Shown: one piece after another, positions 7,207 through 15,159 of the stretch
How positions within the stretch are numbered: position 1 is the stretch's first letter
Layout of the letters: every line of letters starts with the position of its first letter
Assembly: GCA_046757585.1 (NCBI GenBank)
Contig: JBHHYR010000054.1
Coordinates: 1-20,298 of the forward strand
Reading direction: 5' to 3'
From: JBHHYR01 sp046757585
Lineage (GTDB): Bacteria; Desulfobacterota; Binatia; HRBIN30
Length of the DNA: 20,298 bases
Notes under the pieces: generated by a model
The model's input: the letters and a program-made list of their open reading frames with translations, nothing else
Told to the model about the DNA's origin: nothing
The model's database searches: none
Program-made: the position numbers and the translations under genes

Positions 7207-8590
7207 GCCGGCTGTTGAGGATGTCCCGTTCGGCCGCGGGCCACACGGCTTCGAGAACCGCTACCATGCGATCAACATCGGCGCGCGTCGCGCACAGCGG
7301 CGGGGCGAGCGCTACACATTGGAACAGGGCGCGGGCGATCAGGCCGCGCTCGAACGCCGCCGCGACGATGCGGTGCGGGTCCTCGATGTTAGGGAACGGC
7401 TCCTTCGTCGCCTGGTCGCGGACGATTTCGAGCGCGGCGAGCATGCCGAGCCCCCGGATCTCGCCGACGATCGGTGAATGGCCGAACGCCGCGCGCAGGC
7501 GCGCCAGCAGATGAGCACCGACCTCCCGCGCGTTATCGACCAGACCCTCGCGCTCGATGATCTCGATGTTGGCGAGACCAGCCGCGCAGCACGTTGGATG
7601 GTTGTTGTAGGTGAGGCCGAACATCAACGGGATGCCCGCCGGCATTTCGTCGCGAATGGTCTCGTAGACCTGGTCGGAGATCATGGAAGCGGAAAGAGGG
7701 AGATAGCCCGACGAGATCCCCTTGGCGAACGACACCAGGTCGGGGTGGATATCCCAGTGCTCCATCCCGAACCACTTGCCCGTGCGCCCAAAGCCGGTGA
7801 TCACCTCGTCGAGGATGAGAAGCAGACCATGACGTTTGCAGATCTCCTGGATCGGGGCGAAGTAGTCCGCCGGGGGCAGGAGAACGCCGCCTGTACCCAT
7901 GACCGGCTCGAGGATCACGGCGGCCACGGTGTCCGCGCCTTCGCGCTCGATCACGGTCTCCAGATCGGTCGCACACGCCAGCCCGCAGTCGGGATACGTT
8001 TTGCCAAACTCGCAGCGATAGCAGTAGGGGGGAGCGAAGTACGCGTGCGACGCGTCCTGCTCGATGAAGGCGTGGTACGCGAGGATCCCCGTTGCCGTGC
8101 CGGCGCTGCGAGTGGCCCCGTGGAAGGCCCAGCGGCGGGAGATGATTTTCACCTTCGAGGCCTTGCCGCGCAGCGCATGGTACAACCGGGCGAACTTGAA
8201 GTTGGCTTCGTTCGCCTCGCTGCCGCCACTGTGAAAGAGGACATGATTGAGACGGCGGTCCGCCGGCAGGAGACCGACGACACGCTCCGCCAGCTGGGTG
8301 GCCGGCTCGTTCCCGAAGTCCCAGAAGCTCGGGTAGTAGGCCAACTTGTGCATCTGCGCCGCCACGGCGTCGGCAATCTCCGTGCGGCCGTGGCCGACGT
8401 TGATGTTGAATAAACCGGAGAAGCCATCGATGACCGTGCGACCATCGGCCAGCACCAGCTCGACGCCATGGCCGCCGACGAAGAGTTTCGAGCCGTAGCG
8501 CTCCTGCTTGCGGAACTCGTTGATCGGATGAATGACATGGGCCCGGTCGAGGCGGGCAAGGTTGTCGAGATCGGTGGTGACGTTAGCCAT
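7202..8590 (-). CDS. Class III (omega) PLP-dependent aminotransferase
   Basis: This 462-residue protein has the full class III fold signature. It shows HSGGSEANEAN (120-130), the cofactor-binding Asp261 in LDEVITGFGRTG, and the Schiff-base Lys290 in SFAKGISSGYLPL, with TYNNHPTCCAAGLA (327-340) contributing the phosphate-side loop. The length fits omega-amino acid:pyruvate or putrescine/diamine-type enzymes; the substrate is not determined. An unusual cysteine cluster, Cys190, Cys193, Cys202 and Cys206 (C-x2-C-x8-C-x3-C), lies in the mid region and could bind a metal. The start at 8590 has GGGAGGA seven bases upstream. It follows the DapB-like dehydrogenase on the same strand with a 134-base gap, suggesting a shared amine or amino acid pathway. 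Its stop codon lies in the right direct repeat of the palindromic element. Confidence 0.92.
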   Translation of the reverse strand: MANVTTDLDNLARLDRAHVIHPINEFRKQERYGSKLFVGGHGVELVLADGRTVIDGFSGLFNINVGHGRTEIADAVAAQMHKLAYYPSFWDFGNEPATQLAERVVGLLPADRRLNHVLFHSGGSEANEANFKFARLYHALRGKASKVKIISRRWAFHGATRSAGTATGILAYHAFIEQDASHAYFAPPYCYRCEFGKTYPDCGLACATDLETVIEREGADTVAAVILEPVMGTGGVLLPPADYFAPIQEICKRHGLLLILDEVITGFGRTGKWFGMEHWDIHPDLVSFAKGISSGYLPLSASMISDQVYETIRDEMPAGIPLMFGLTYNNHPTCCAAGLANIEIIEREGLVDNAREVGAHLLARLRAAFGHSPIVGEIRGLGMLAALEIVRDQATKEPFPNIEDPHRIVAAAFERGLIARALFQCVALAPPLCATRADVDRMVAVLEAVWPAAERDILNSRP

Positions 8591-8724
8591 GAGCTTCCTC
8601 CCAAGCAGAGTGAACCCTCAGATCAATGCCGGCGAATGCCGAGCCCCGCACACTCGAGCCGCTCGTTTTCCGTCCGCGCCGTGCCTGCGGGCGCCGGGAG
8701 GCCGGGGTTTTGCCATTACATGGG

Positions 8725-9786
8725 TCATCGCAGCGCATACCGCCCGGCAATCACAGGGAGGTCGAGCCAGGTCTTCACTCCCGGTGTCGCTCGGCAGACG
8801 GCAGGAATGGCATTGACGAGCCGCATCGCGGAAGCCACGCAGCCATCGATGTTGTGATCCGCACTCCGGAAGCCGATCTGCAGATCGCAGCGCATCGACG
8901 GCAGGCCCTCGATGGTAACCCGATAAGTACCGGGCCCGCTGCCCTGCGGCCAGTGGGGCGCGACGTCGTCGCGCAGGCGCGTCACGTGCTCGACGACGAT
9001 CGCGGGCTTGCCGCGGACGATGCCAGAGACCTCGAAATGGATACCGGCGACCATTCCCTTTTCGATTCTGCCGCAGGAGATCTCGAACGGCTCCTCCGCC
9101 AGCGCGACTTCGTGCCACTGCCGAATCTCTTCCAGCTCGGCACCGAGGGCGTCGGCCACCATCTGCACTGACGGGCCCCACGCGAGGGTCAGTGCGCCCG
9201 GCACGAGCAGCGGCACCGGCGTACCGGGTGGTTTTCCAAAGCCCATCACCTCGAACAGGGTCACGGGCTGGTCGTAGGTGGCGTAGTTGAAGATCTCCTG
9301 CGCGCGCACCGATTCGATCCGTTCCGCCAGGCTCGAGAGCACGATAGGCAACGCATCGGGTGCAAAGCCCGGATCGATCCCGGAGCAGTAGAAAGACGTC
9401 TGCCCGTGCTGGCACGCGGCCTCGAGCTGTCGCGCAAACTCGGGGACTGCATGCCAGGGATAGATCAGCGGCACGAACGAGCTGGTCACGACGTTCTTCC
9501 CCGAGGCCAGCATCCGGCACATATCGTCAACCGCTTCACTTGGGCGATAGTCGGTGGCTGCGGCGTAGCAGACACAGTCCGCCTCGAGGGCAAGCAACTC
9601 GTCCGCGTTGCGTGTTGCCCGGACACCGGCGCGCCCAGCGCCGCACAGTTGGCTGGCGTCCTGACCAGCCTTCCCGTCGCTGCTCACCCAGAGCCCGGCG
9701 AGTTCCAGCTCGGGGTGCTGCACGATCGCCCGCAGCGCGTGCTTACCTACATGCCCCGTGGCCCACTGAATCACGCGGTATGTCAC
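8725..9786 (-). CDS. DapB-fold NAD(P)H-dependent amine dehydrogenase-like protein
   Basis: This 353-residue protein starts VTYRVIQWATGHVGKHALRA, an N-terminal Rossmann strand with a G-x-x-G loop (11-14). It continues with ELAGLWVSS, ADCVCYAA and a central SGIDPGFAPDALPIVL segment. The pattern matches the family related to dihydrodipicolinate reductase and 2,4-diaminopentanoate dehydrogenase, which is common in actinobacteria and in uncultured Gram-negatives. The family usually acts as an NAD(P)-linked amine dehydrogenase or imine reductase; the actual substrate of most members is unknown. The GTG at 9786 was chosen because it opens exactly on the first Rossmann strand. The frame runs on to 9978, but that stretch reads through a palindromic repeat and resembles no protein. 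Its Shine-Dalgarno is weak. The aminotransferase follows on the same strand. Confidence 0.82.
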   Translation of the reverse strand: MTYRVIQWATGHVGKHALRAIVQHPELELAGLWVSSDGKAGQDASQLCGAGRAGVRATRNADELLALEADCVCYAAATDYRPSEAVDDMCRMLASGKNVVTSSFVPLIYPWHAVPEFARQLEAACQHGQTSFYCSGIDPGFAPDALPIVLSSLAERIESVRAQEIFNYATYDQPVTLFEVMGFGKPPGTPVPLLVPGALTLAWGPSVQMVADALGAELEEIRQWHEVALAEEPFEISCGRIEKGMVAGIHFEVSGIVRGKPAIVVEHVTRLRDDVAPHWPQGSGPGTYRVTIEGLPSMRCDLQIGFRSADHNIDGCVASAMRLVNAIPAVCRATPGVKTWLDLPVIAGRYALR

Positions 9787-9914
9787 GTCTCTACCCTGCT
9801 CTCCCCGTGTGTGTTGGCTGCCAGCAAACGCCTCCAGACTCGACCTGCATTCTGGTGGATAGGAAACGCCGAAGCAACCGCGACCCGCGCAGCACAGCAG
9901 AGAATGATCATTCA

Positions 9915-9970
9915 ACCCCCTCACCCCCACCCTCTCCCGGAGGGCGAGGGAGATGAGGATGAGGAGGGGA
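9915..9970. repeat. GC-rich intergenic palindromic repeat
   Basis: A C-rich stretch (CCCCCTCACCCCCACCC at about 9916-9932) leads into a hairpin at 9930-9950 in which CCCTC pairs with GAGGG and CCC with GGG around a GGA loop. A G-rich stretch (GATGAGGATGAGGAGGGG) follows and can pair with the outer C-rich arm. It resembles the dispersed palindromes common in intergenic regions of high-GC bacteria. It lies upstream of both divergent genes (9786 minus, 10042 plus), so it is not a simple terminator. Confidence 0.5.
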
Positions 9971-10041
9971 ATCCACATTCCCCAATCCGAAATCTGTTCG
10001 GTCTCCCATTCATTTTCAGATCAAGGTAAGGTTAAGTCGTT

Positions 10042-10572
10042 TTGACCAGTTCCGCGGTGCTACTGTTCCTCAAGAATCTCCTCTTCACGGTTTTGATCCC
10101 AGGCACCGTTGCCGTGTACGTGCCCTTGCTCATCGCTTCCGATGCCTCGCCCCCACCTGATTTTCCTTGGACGATCCGGCGCTACGCTGCGATCGCTCCC
10201 CTCATGACAGGCGCAGCCCTCTACTTCCGGTGTCTGTGGGAGTTCGCCACATTCGGGCGCGGCACGCCGGCACCGATCGACGCTCCCAAGCGGCTCGTTA
10301 TCCGAGGGCCCTACCGGTACGTTCGAAATCCCATGTACGTCGGCGTGCTCTTGGTCATCGCGGGCTGGGTCGTCTACTTTGCCTCCGCGACGCTGCTCCT
10401 CTACGCGGCCGCAGTCGCCGCGGTGGTGCATCTATTCATCGTGTTCTATGAGGAACCGACCCTGCGCAGCACCTTCGGCGCTGACTACGAGCGATACACG
10501 TCAGAGGTCAATCGCTGGCTCCCTCGTCTTCATCACTCTCAGGCGGCGAGCGGTGGTGGCGATGGCATCTAG
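10042..10572 (+). CDS. Isoprenylcysteine carboxyl methyltransferase-like (ICMT/PEMT) membrane protein
   Basis: This 176-residue integral membrane protein has hydrophobic segments at about 5-31, 47-66, 99-116 and 117-136. The family signature is clear: GPYRYVRNPMYVG (89-101), then the C-terminal EEPTLRSTFGADYERY (137-152) and VNRWLPR (156-162). These segments form the S-adenosylmethionine site in ICMT, phospholipid N-methyltransferases and relatives. Bacterial members methylate varied or unknown small lipophilic substrates, so only the fold is claimed. The start is a TTG at 10042 preceded by AAGGTAAGG about ten bases upstream; a GTG at 10057 is the alternative. It does not appear linked to the dodecin gene, which starts 180 bases downstream. 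Confidence 0.78.
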   Translation: MTSSAVLLFLKNLLFTVLIPGTVAVYVPLLIASDASPPPDFPWTIRRYAAIAPLMTGAALYFRCLWEFATFGRGTPAPIDAPKRLVIRGPYRYVRNPMYVGVLLVIAGWVVYFASATLLLYAAAVAAVVHLFIVFYEEPTLRSTFGADYERYTSEVNRWLPRLHHSQAASGGGDGI

Positions 10573-10752
10573 ACATACTCGAACTTCAGGAGGCCAGGAG
10601 CGTCCGGACCGTACCCTCGCCGAGGATCTCGTCCAGGGCACCATGCGGCACAGCGACCCCGAGCGTCGGCGAAGGTTGTGCCGCAATACTGCTCGCGATA
10701 GGATCGCACCTCTCAGGTGTCGACAGGGACACGAAGGAAGGGAGGAACACAC

Positions 10753-10956
10753 ATGGCGGTAGCACGGGTAAGCGAAATCGTGGCCTCTTCCACCGAGTCG
10801 TTCGATGGGGCCGTCCGGGCTGGATTGAAACGGGCCGCCACGACGATCCGCGGAATTACGGGTGTCGAAGTGACGCGGATGCAGGGGAAGGTCGAGAAGG
10901 GCAAGCTCAAGGAGTACCGTGTCCACATGAACGTCACCTTCGTGCTCGAAGAGTAG
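10753..10956 (+). CDS. Dodecin family flavin-binding protein
   Basis: The 67-residue product matches dodecin in length and pattern: VARVSEIVASSTESFDGAVRAG followed by ATTIRGITGVEV, then the C-terminal strands KLKEYRVHMNVTFVLEE. Dodecins assemble into hollow dodecamers that store or buffer flavins in the cytoplasm. The ATG at 10753 is preceded by a strong GGAGGA at 10741-10746. The frame extends 12 residues upstream, but those residues read through the ribosome binding site. It lies 226 bases before etfB on the same strand with hairpins between, so cotranscription is possible but not shown. The proximity to the ETF flavoprotein genes is functionally suggestive. Confidence 0.88.
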   Translation: MAVARVSEIVASSTESFDGAVRAGLKRAATTIRGITGVEVTRMQGKVEKGKLKEYRVHMNVTFVLEE

Positions 10957-10960
10957 TCCG

Positions 10961-10999
10961 CTGCGCGTCGCCGTATCCCGATTTCGCGGGGCGACGCAG
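10961..10999 (+). terminator. Hairpin after dodecin
   Basis: CTGC..GTCGCC (10961-10972) pairs with GGCGAC..GCAG (10990-10999), with a two-base bulge on the left arm. It starts four bases after the dodecin stop codon. There is no T-run, so it may be a Rho-independent terminator of weak type or a transcript-stabilising hairpin. Confidence 0.4.
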
Positions 11000-11080
11000 A
11001 GACGTCGGGAAGAATCCGGGGGCCGTTGTTGCCGGCGCTGGCAGGTGCTCGCGGCGCCGCTGGGCGGTAGTCTTCACGCG

Positions 11081-11121
11081 CAAGCCATGCGCCCGCGCCG
11101 GGGCGTGCGGGGTGTGGCTTG
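11081..11121 (+). promoter_or_regulatory. Hairpin in the leader region of etfB
   Basis: CAAGCCA (11081-11087) pairs with TGGCTTG (11115-11121), with an additional partial GC stem inside. A TTGACC at 11119-11124 overlaps the right arm and is followed after 17 bases by TAGCGA, a poor -10. The structure could be a terminator for upstream transcription or part of the etfB control region. Confidence 0.3.
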
Positions 11122-11182
11122 ACCGTTCCAAACCCCTGTGGTAGCGAAGGCGCGTTCTGAATCCCCACCGAGGAGGCTTCCC

Positions 11183-11980
11183 GTGAAAATTCTCGTTACT
11201 GTCAAGCGCGTGCCGGACCCGAACGCCACGATCAAGGTCAAGCCCGACGGCAGCGGAATCGTCACCGACAATCTGAAGTACGTCATTAATCCTTTTGATG
11301 AAATCGCCATTGAAGAGGCCCTACGCCTCAAGGGCAAAGGGGGGGACGCCGAGGTGGTGCTGGCAAGCATCGGAGCAAAGGCGGCGTCCGAGCAGCTGCG
11401 CACCGGACTTGCCATGGGCGCCGACCGCGCCCTGTTGGTCCTGGCGGAGCAGGAGCTGGACTCGCTCGCCGTCGCCCGCATCCTGGGAAAGATCGTCAAG
11501 GACGAGAACATCGACCTCGTGCTCATGGGCAAGCAAGCCATCGATGATGACGCCAACCAGGCAGGGCAGATGCTGGCTGCGCTGCTCGGCTGGCCGCAGG
11601 CGACCTTTGCGTCCAAAGCGGAGAGTCTGGATTCCGAGGCGGAAAAGCAGGGGGTGCCCGGCATCGTCCTGACGGACGGACAGCGCGCCAAGGTGGTCCG
11701 CGAAGTGGACGGCGGCCTGGAAACCATCGCAGTTGCGCTACCCGCGGTCGTTACGGTTGATCTGCGGCTCAATACCCCGCGCTACGCCTCACTGCCGGGA
11801 ATCATGAAAGCCCGCAAGAAGGAGATGAAGGAAATCCCCGTCGACAGCCTCGGCGTCGATGTCACGCCGAAGCTGCGGGTCGTGAAACTGGCTCCGCCGG
11901 CGAAGCGGCAGGCCGGGCGGAAGGTTGAATCGGTACAGGAACTCGTCCAGGTTCTGCACGCGGAAGCGAAAGTCATCTGA
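11183..11980 (+). CDS. etfB: Electron transfer flavoprotein beta subunit
   Basis: The 265-residue protein begins (M)KILVTVKRVPDPN and carries the beta-subunit pattern INPFDEIAIEEALRLK (35-50). It also has the AMP-loop region AIDDDANQAGQMLA (119-132) and the family signature VREVDGGLETIAVALPAVV (172-190) followed by LNTPRYASLP. With EtfA it forms the soluble FAD/AMP heterodimer that collects electrons from acyl-CoA dehydrogenases and related enzymes. It is about ten residues longer than usual because of extra sequence at about 148-168. The start is a GTG at 11183 with AGGAGG at 11171-11176; the frame continues upstream to 11138 without a better site. etfA follows 18 bases after its stop, so the pair is one operon. 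Confidence 0.95.
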   Translation: MKILVTVKRVPDPNATIKVKPDGSGIVTDNLKYVINPFDEIAIEEALRLKGKGGDAEVVLASIGAKAASEQLRTGLAMGADRALLVLAEQELDSLAVARILGKIVKDENIDLVLMGKQAIDDDANQAGQMLAALLGWPQATFASKAESLDSEAEKQGVPGIVLTDGQRAKVVREVDGGLETIAVALPAVVTVDLRLNTPRYASLPGIMKARKKEMKEIPVDSLGVDVTPKLRVVKLAPPAKRQAGRKVESVQELVQVLHAEAKVI

Positions 11981-11998
11981 TCGGAATTGGAGCAAACA

Positions 11999-12967
11999 AT
12001 GGGAAACGTTCTCGTGTTCGCTGAACACCAGCACCACAAGTTTTCGAAGACAACCCAGGTCGCACTCACCGCCGGGAAGGAAGCGGCGAGCAAGAGCGGT
12101 GGGGAATGCTACGCGGCCGTCCTAGGCAAAGGGATCGCCGACCTCGCCGCCGAGCTCGCCGAGTACGGTGTCAAGACGGTGTTTGCCGTCGACGACGCGG
12201 CGCTCGAGCACTACCTGGCCGACGCGCATGCCGCCGCGCTGGTCCAACTCGCCAAGGACAAAGGTATGGAGACCATCCTTGCCACGGCGACGGCGGTCGG
12301 GAAGGACTTGCTACCGCGCGTCGCGGCGTTGCTCGGTGCGGGCATGGCCAGCGAGGTGGTCGGCTTCAACGACGACGGCACCTACCAGCGGCCGATGTAC
12401 GCGGGCAACGTCATGGCCACCGTCGCACTCGAAGGGAGTCCCAAGGTCGTCAGCGTTCGCGCCACTGCCTTCGACCCGGCCAGCAAAAGCGACAAGGGAG
12501 CGACCGAGGCCGTCGCCGTGAACATCGATCCGTCCGCGAAAACCGTGCAGTTCGTGGAGTTCAGTGAAACGAAATCGGATCGTCCGGTGCTGACCGAGGC
12601 CCGCATCGTCATCTCGGGCGGGCGGGCGCTGAAGTCGGCCGAGAACTTCAAGACGGTCCTGGAACCCTTGGTGGACGTCATGGGCGCCGCCATGGGCGCC
12701 AGCCGTGCTGCGGTGGACGCGGGCTATGTGCCCAACGACCTGCAGGTGGGCCAGACGGGCAAAGTTGTGGCTCCCGAGCTGTACATCGCCGTTGGTATTT
12801 CAGGTGCGATCCAGCATCTCGCCGGCATGAAAGATTCGAAGGTCATCGTTGCGATCAACAAAGACGAGGAGGCGCCGATCTTCCAAGTTGCCGATTACGG
12901 CCTGGTGGCAGACCTCTTCAAGGCCGTGCCGGAAATGAAGGACGCGGTGGAAAAGCTCAAGCAGTAG
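11999..12967 (+). CDS. etfA: Electron transfer flavoprotein alpha subunit
   Basis: The 322-residue protein has the usual two-domain form. The N-terminal alpha/beta domain opens MGNVLVFAEHQ. The C-terminal FAD domain has SGGRAL (207-212), GASRAAVD (233-240), GQTGKVVAPELYIAVGISG (251-269) and INKDEEAPIFQVADYG (287-302), which are the FAD-contacting segments of the family. The ATG at 11999 has GGAG six bases upstream; a TTG at 11987 is in frame but overlaps that site. It is convergent with the membrane iron-sulfur oxidoreductase gene, and only 38 bases separate the two stop codons. No bifurcating-type partner (for example FixCX) is visible in the window. Confidence 0.95.
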   Translation: MGNVLVFAEHQHHKFSKTTQVALTAGKEAASKSGGECYAAVLGKGIADLAAELAEYGVKTVFAVDDAALEHYLADAHAAALVQLAKDKGMETILATATAVGKDLLPRVAALLGAGMASEVVGFNDDGTYQRPMYAGNVMATVALEGSPKVVSVRATAFDPASKSDKGATEAVAVNIDPSAKTVQFVEFSETKSDRPVLTEARIVISGGRALKSAENFKTVLEPLVDVMGAAMGASRAAVDAGYVPNDLQVGQTGKVVAPELYIAVGISGAIQHLAGMKDSKVIVAINKDEEAPIFQVADYGLVADLFKAVPEMKDAVEKLKQ

Positions 12968-13005
12968 CCCTGTAGCTGAATCGGGGGTGCGGTGCGCTAC
13001 GCCGC

Positions 13006-15072
13006 TCACGCCATGCTGTCCGCGACCAGCTCCATGACGTCGAGCGCCTCGACCCGCTCCTCCATGTTCTTGGCCTTGAGGCCATCGTCGATCATGGTCA
13101 TGCAGTAGGGGCACGCCACGGCGACCACGTCGGGGTCGGTTTCCAGGGCCTGCTCGACGCGGTGGACATTGACGCGTTTCGTCGCCTCTTCCTCCATCCA
13201 CATGCGGCTACCGCCGGCCCCGCAGCACATGCCGAAGCGGCGGTTCCGCTCCATCTCCTTCAGGCTCACGCCCGGCACGAGCTGGAGGATGGCGCGCGGC
13301 GCATCGAAGATATCATTGTAGCGGCCGAGATAGCAGGAGTCGTGATAGGTGACGTCGCGTTTTCCCCCGGGTGTGAATTCAATCCTCCCATCCGCGAGGA
13401 GTCCTCTGACGAACTCGGTGGCGTGGATCACCTCGAAGTGGCCACCGAACTCCGGATACTCATTCTTCAACGTGTTGAAGCAATGCGGGCAGTTGGTCAG
13501 GATCTTCTTGACCTTGTACCCGTTGAGGACCTCGGCGCACGCTTGCGCCATGGTCTGGAAGAGGTACTCATTGCCGGCGCGGCGAGCGGTTTCACCGTTG
13601 CACAGCTCCTCGACACCGAGAATCGCAAAATCGACCTCCGCTTTCTTGAGGATCTTTGCGACCGCTGCGGTAGTGCGTTTGTTACGGTCGTCGAAAGATC
13701 CGGCGCAGCCGACGAAGTACAGATACTCGGCGTCGGGACGCTCCGCCACCGTGGGAATATCCAAGCCCTGGGCCCAGGCAGCCCGCTGCGACGCGTCGAT
13801 GCCCCAGGGGTTGCTCTGCGTCTCCAACGCCTTGAAAGTGCGGGTCAGCTCCGCCGGAAAGCGAGCTTCTTCCTGCACGAGGTGACGGCGCATGTCCACG
13901 ATCTTGTCGACGTATTCGATCATGACTGGACAGGCTTCCTCGCATGCTCGGCAGCTGGTGCAGTCCCACAAGACTTGATCGTGGATGAGGCGCTCGCCGA
14001 CGACGTTTTCGCCGACCGTGATGGGCTCCTCCGCGTCGCTGGCAGGTTGCAGCGCCAGGACGTCGCTCTCGTGCTCGTACAGGTAGTCACGCAGGTTCAC
14101 CAGGAGTTGTCGCGGTGCCAGCTCCTTGCCGCTGATCGTAGCCGGGCAGTGCGACGAACAGCGGCCGCATTCGGTACACGAGTACATATCGAGCAGTTGC
14201 TTCCAGGTGAACTGGTTGATGTAAGATGTGCCGAACGTGGTGGTGTTCTCGAGATCCTGTGTCTGGAGGGCGCCGCGCGGCTTCGTCTTGACGAAGAAGA
14301 CGTTCGGCAGCGCAGTGATGATGTGAAAATGCTTGGAGACCGGCAGCAAGTTCAGGAACACGAGGATGACGACGTTGTGCAGCCACCAGCCCGCATCGCT
14401 GAAGAGCTTCGCGGTGCCAACGCCCAAGCTGCCGATTGCCATGCCCACCAGCCGACTGAACGGCTGCCACGGCATTTCGGCCTGCACATGCGGCTCGGCG
14501 GCCTTGTACACCATGCGCCCGCCGTCGTAGAGCAGACCACCGATCATGATGCAGCCGATGAACACCAGGATGAGGTAGGCTTCCCAATGCGAGTGCCCTG
14601 CCAATCGCTCCTCGGCCGGCTTGAAGCCGTAGAGCCGCTTAGGGTGCGACACACCCCAGCGGTACAGCGCCACACTGACCGCGCCCAGCACGATCACCTC
14701 CATGACGTCCTTGAGCAGCAGGTACGGGCCACCGAGCAGGCCAGGGGTGAACAGCGGCACGTGGAAGTCGGCAACGAATCCGCGCCCGAACATCGTGATG
14801 ACTTGAACGGCCAGAATGGTAAACCCCCAGAAGATGAAGAAATGCATCCAGCCGGCAGTCTGCTCGCTGAGACGCGTCTGCGGGCGGGGTTCTCTCTGGA
14901 CGAACTTCTTCTGTCCGAAGGCATAGACCAGGAGCGCCCGGATGCGTTGGGGAACGTTGTCCAGGCGGGCGACCGGGGCCGCCTTGAGCAGTACGCCGAC
15001 ACGCCTATAGACGGTCCGCGTGAAGTACCCGAGCCCGACGAGTATCAGGGCGCTGAAGATCAGCGTGCTCAT
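13006..15072 (-). CDS. Membrane ETF:(mena)quinone oxidoreductase, CCG-type iron-sulfur protein
   Basis: This 688-residue protein has an N-terminal membrane part with helices at about 2-20, 75-95, 121-139, 163-182 and 230-248 and several histidines, like NarI-type heme b subunits. It is followed by two [4Fe-4S] ferredoxin motifs, Cys299/302/305/309 and Cys371/374/377/381, each ending in Cys-Pro. Two CCG domains then follow. The first has Cys456, Cys491, Cys528 and Cys531 and is a CNG variant; the second has Cys580, Cys616-Cys617, Cys654 and Cys657 with CCGAGG. This architecture matches the EMO proteins that oxidise EtfAB and reduce menaquinone in syntrophic and metal-reducing Deltaproteobacteria, and is related to HdrB/HdrD. 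The position next to etfBA supports that role. The ATG at 15072 has GGGAGGTGGAG upstream. The gene is convergent with etfA rather than collinear. Confidence 0.9.
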   Translation of the reverse strand: MSTLIFSALILVGLGYFTRTVYRRVGVLLKAAPVARLDNVPQRIRALLVYAFGQKKFVQREPRPQTRLSEQTAGWMHFFIFWGFTILAVQVITMFGRGFVADFHVPLFTPGLLGGPYLLLKDVMEVIVLGAVSVALYRWGVSHPKRLYGFKPAEERLAGHSHWEAYLILVFIGCIMIGGLLYDGGRMVYKAAEPHVQAEMPWQPFSRLVGMAIGSLGVGTAKLFSDAGWWLHNVVILVFLNLLPVSKHFHIITALPNVFFVKTKPRGALQTQDLENTTTFGTSYINQFTWKQLLDMYSCTECGRCSSHCPATISGKELAPRQLLVNLRDYLYEHESDVLALQPASDAEEPITVGENVVGERLIHDQVLWDCTSCRACEEACPVMIEYVDKIVDMRRHLVQEEARFPAELTRTFKALETQSNPWGIDASQRAAWAQGLDIPTVAERPDAEYLYFVGCAGSFDDRNKRTTAAVAKILKKAEVDFAILGVEELCNGETARRAGNEYLFQTMAQACAEVLNGYKVKKILTNCPHCFNTLKNEYPEFGGHFEVIHATEFVRGLLADGRIEFTPGGKRDVTYHDSCYLGRYNDIFDAPRAILQLVPGVSLKEMERNRRFGMCCGAGGSRMWMEEEATKRVNVHRVEQALETDPDVVAVACPYCMTMIDDGLKAKNMEERVEALDVMELVADSMA

Positions 15073-15159
15073 TACTCCACCTCCCGAAAGGAGCGGTCTC
15101 GAAGCCGCGCGGGGACTCGTAGGGCAAACGGGTTCGCATTTCAAGCGCCCCTGCAGCGC

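Noticed and set aside
10586..10732. A 48-codon minus-strand frame ending LDEILGEGTVRTLLAS, between the ICMT-like gene and dodecin.
   Set aside because: The end looks protein-like, but the start is a GTG with no ribosome binding site, the length is small and no family is recognised. It could be a remnant, but there is not enough to call a gene.
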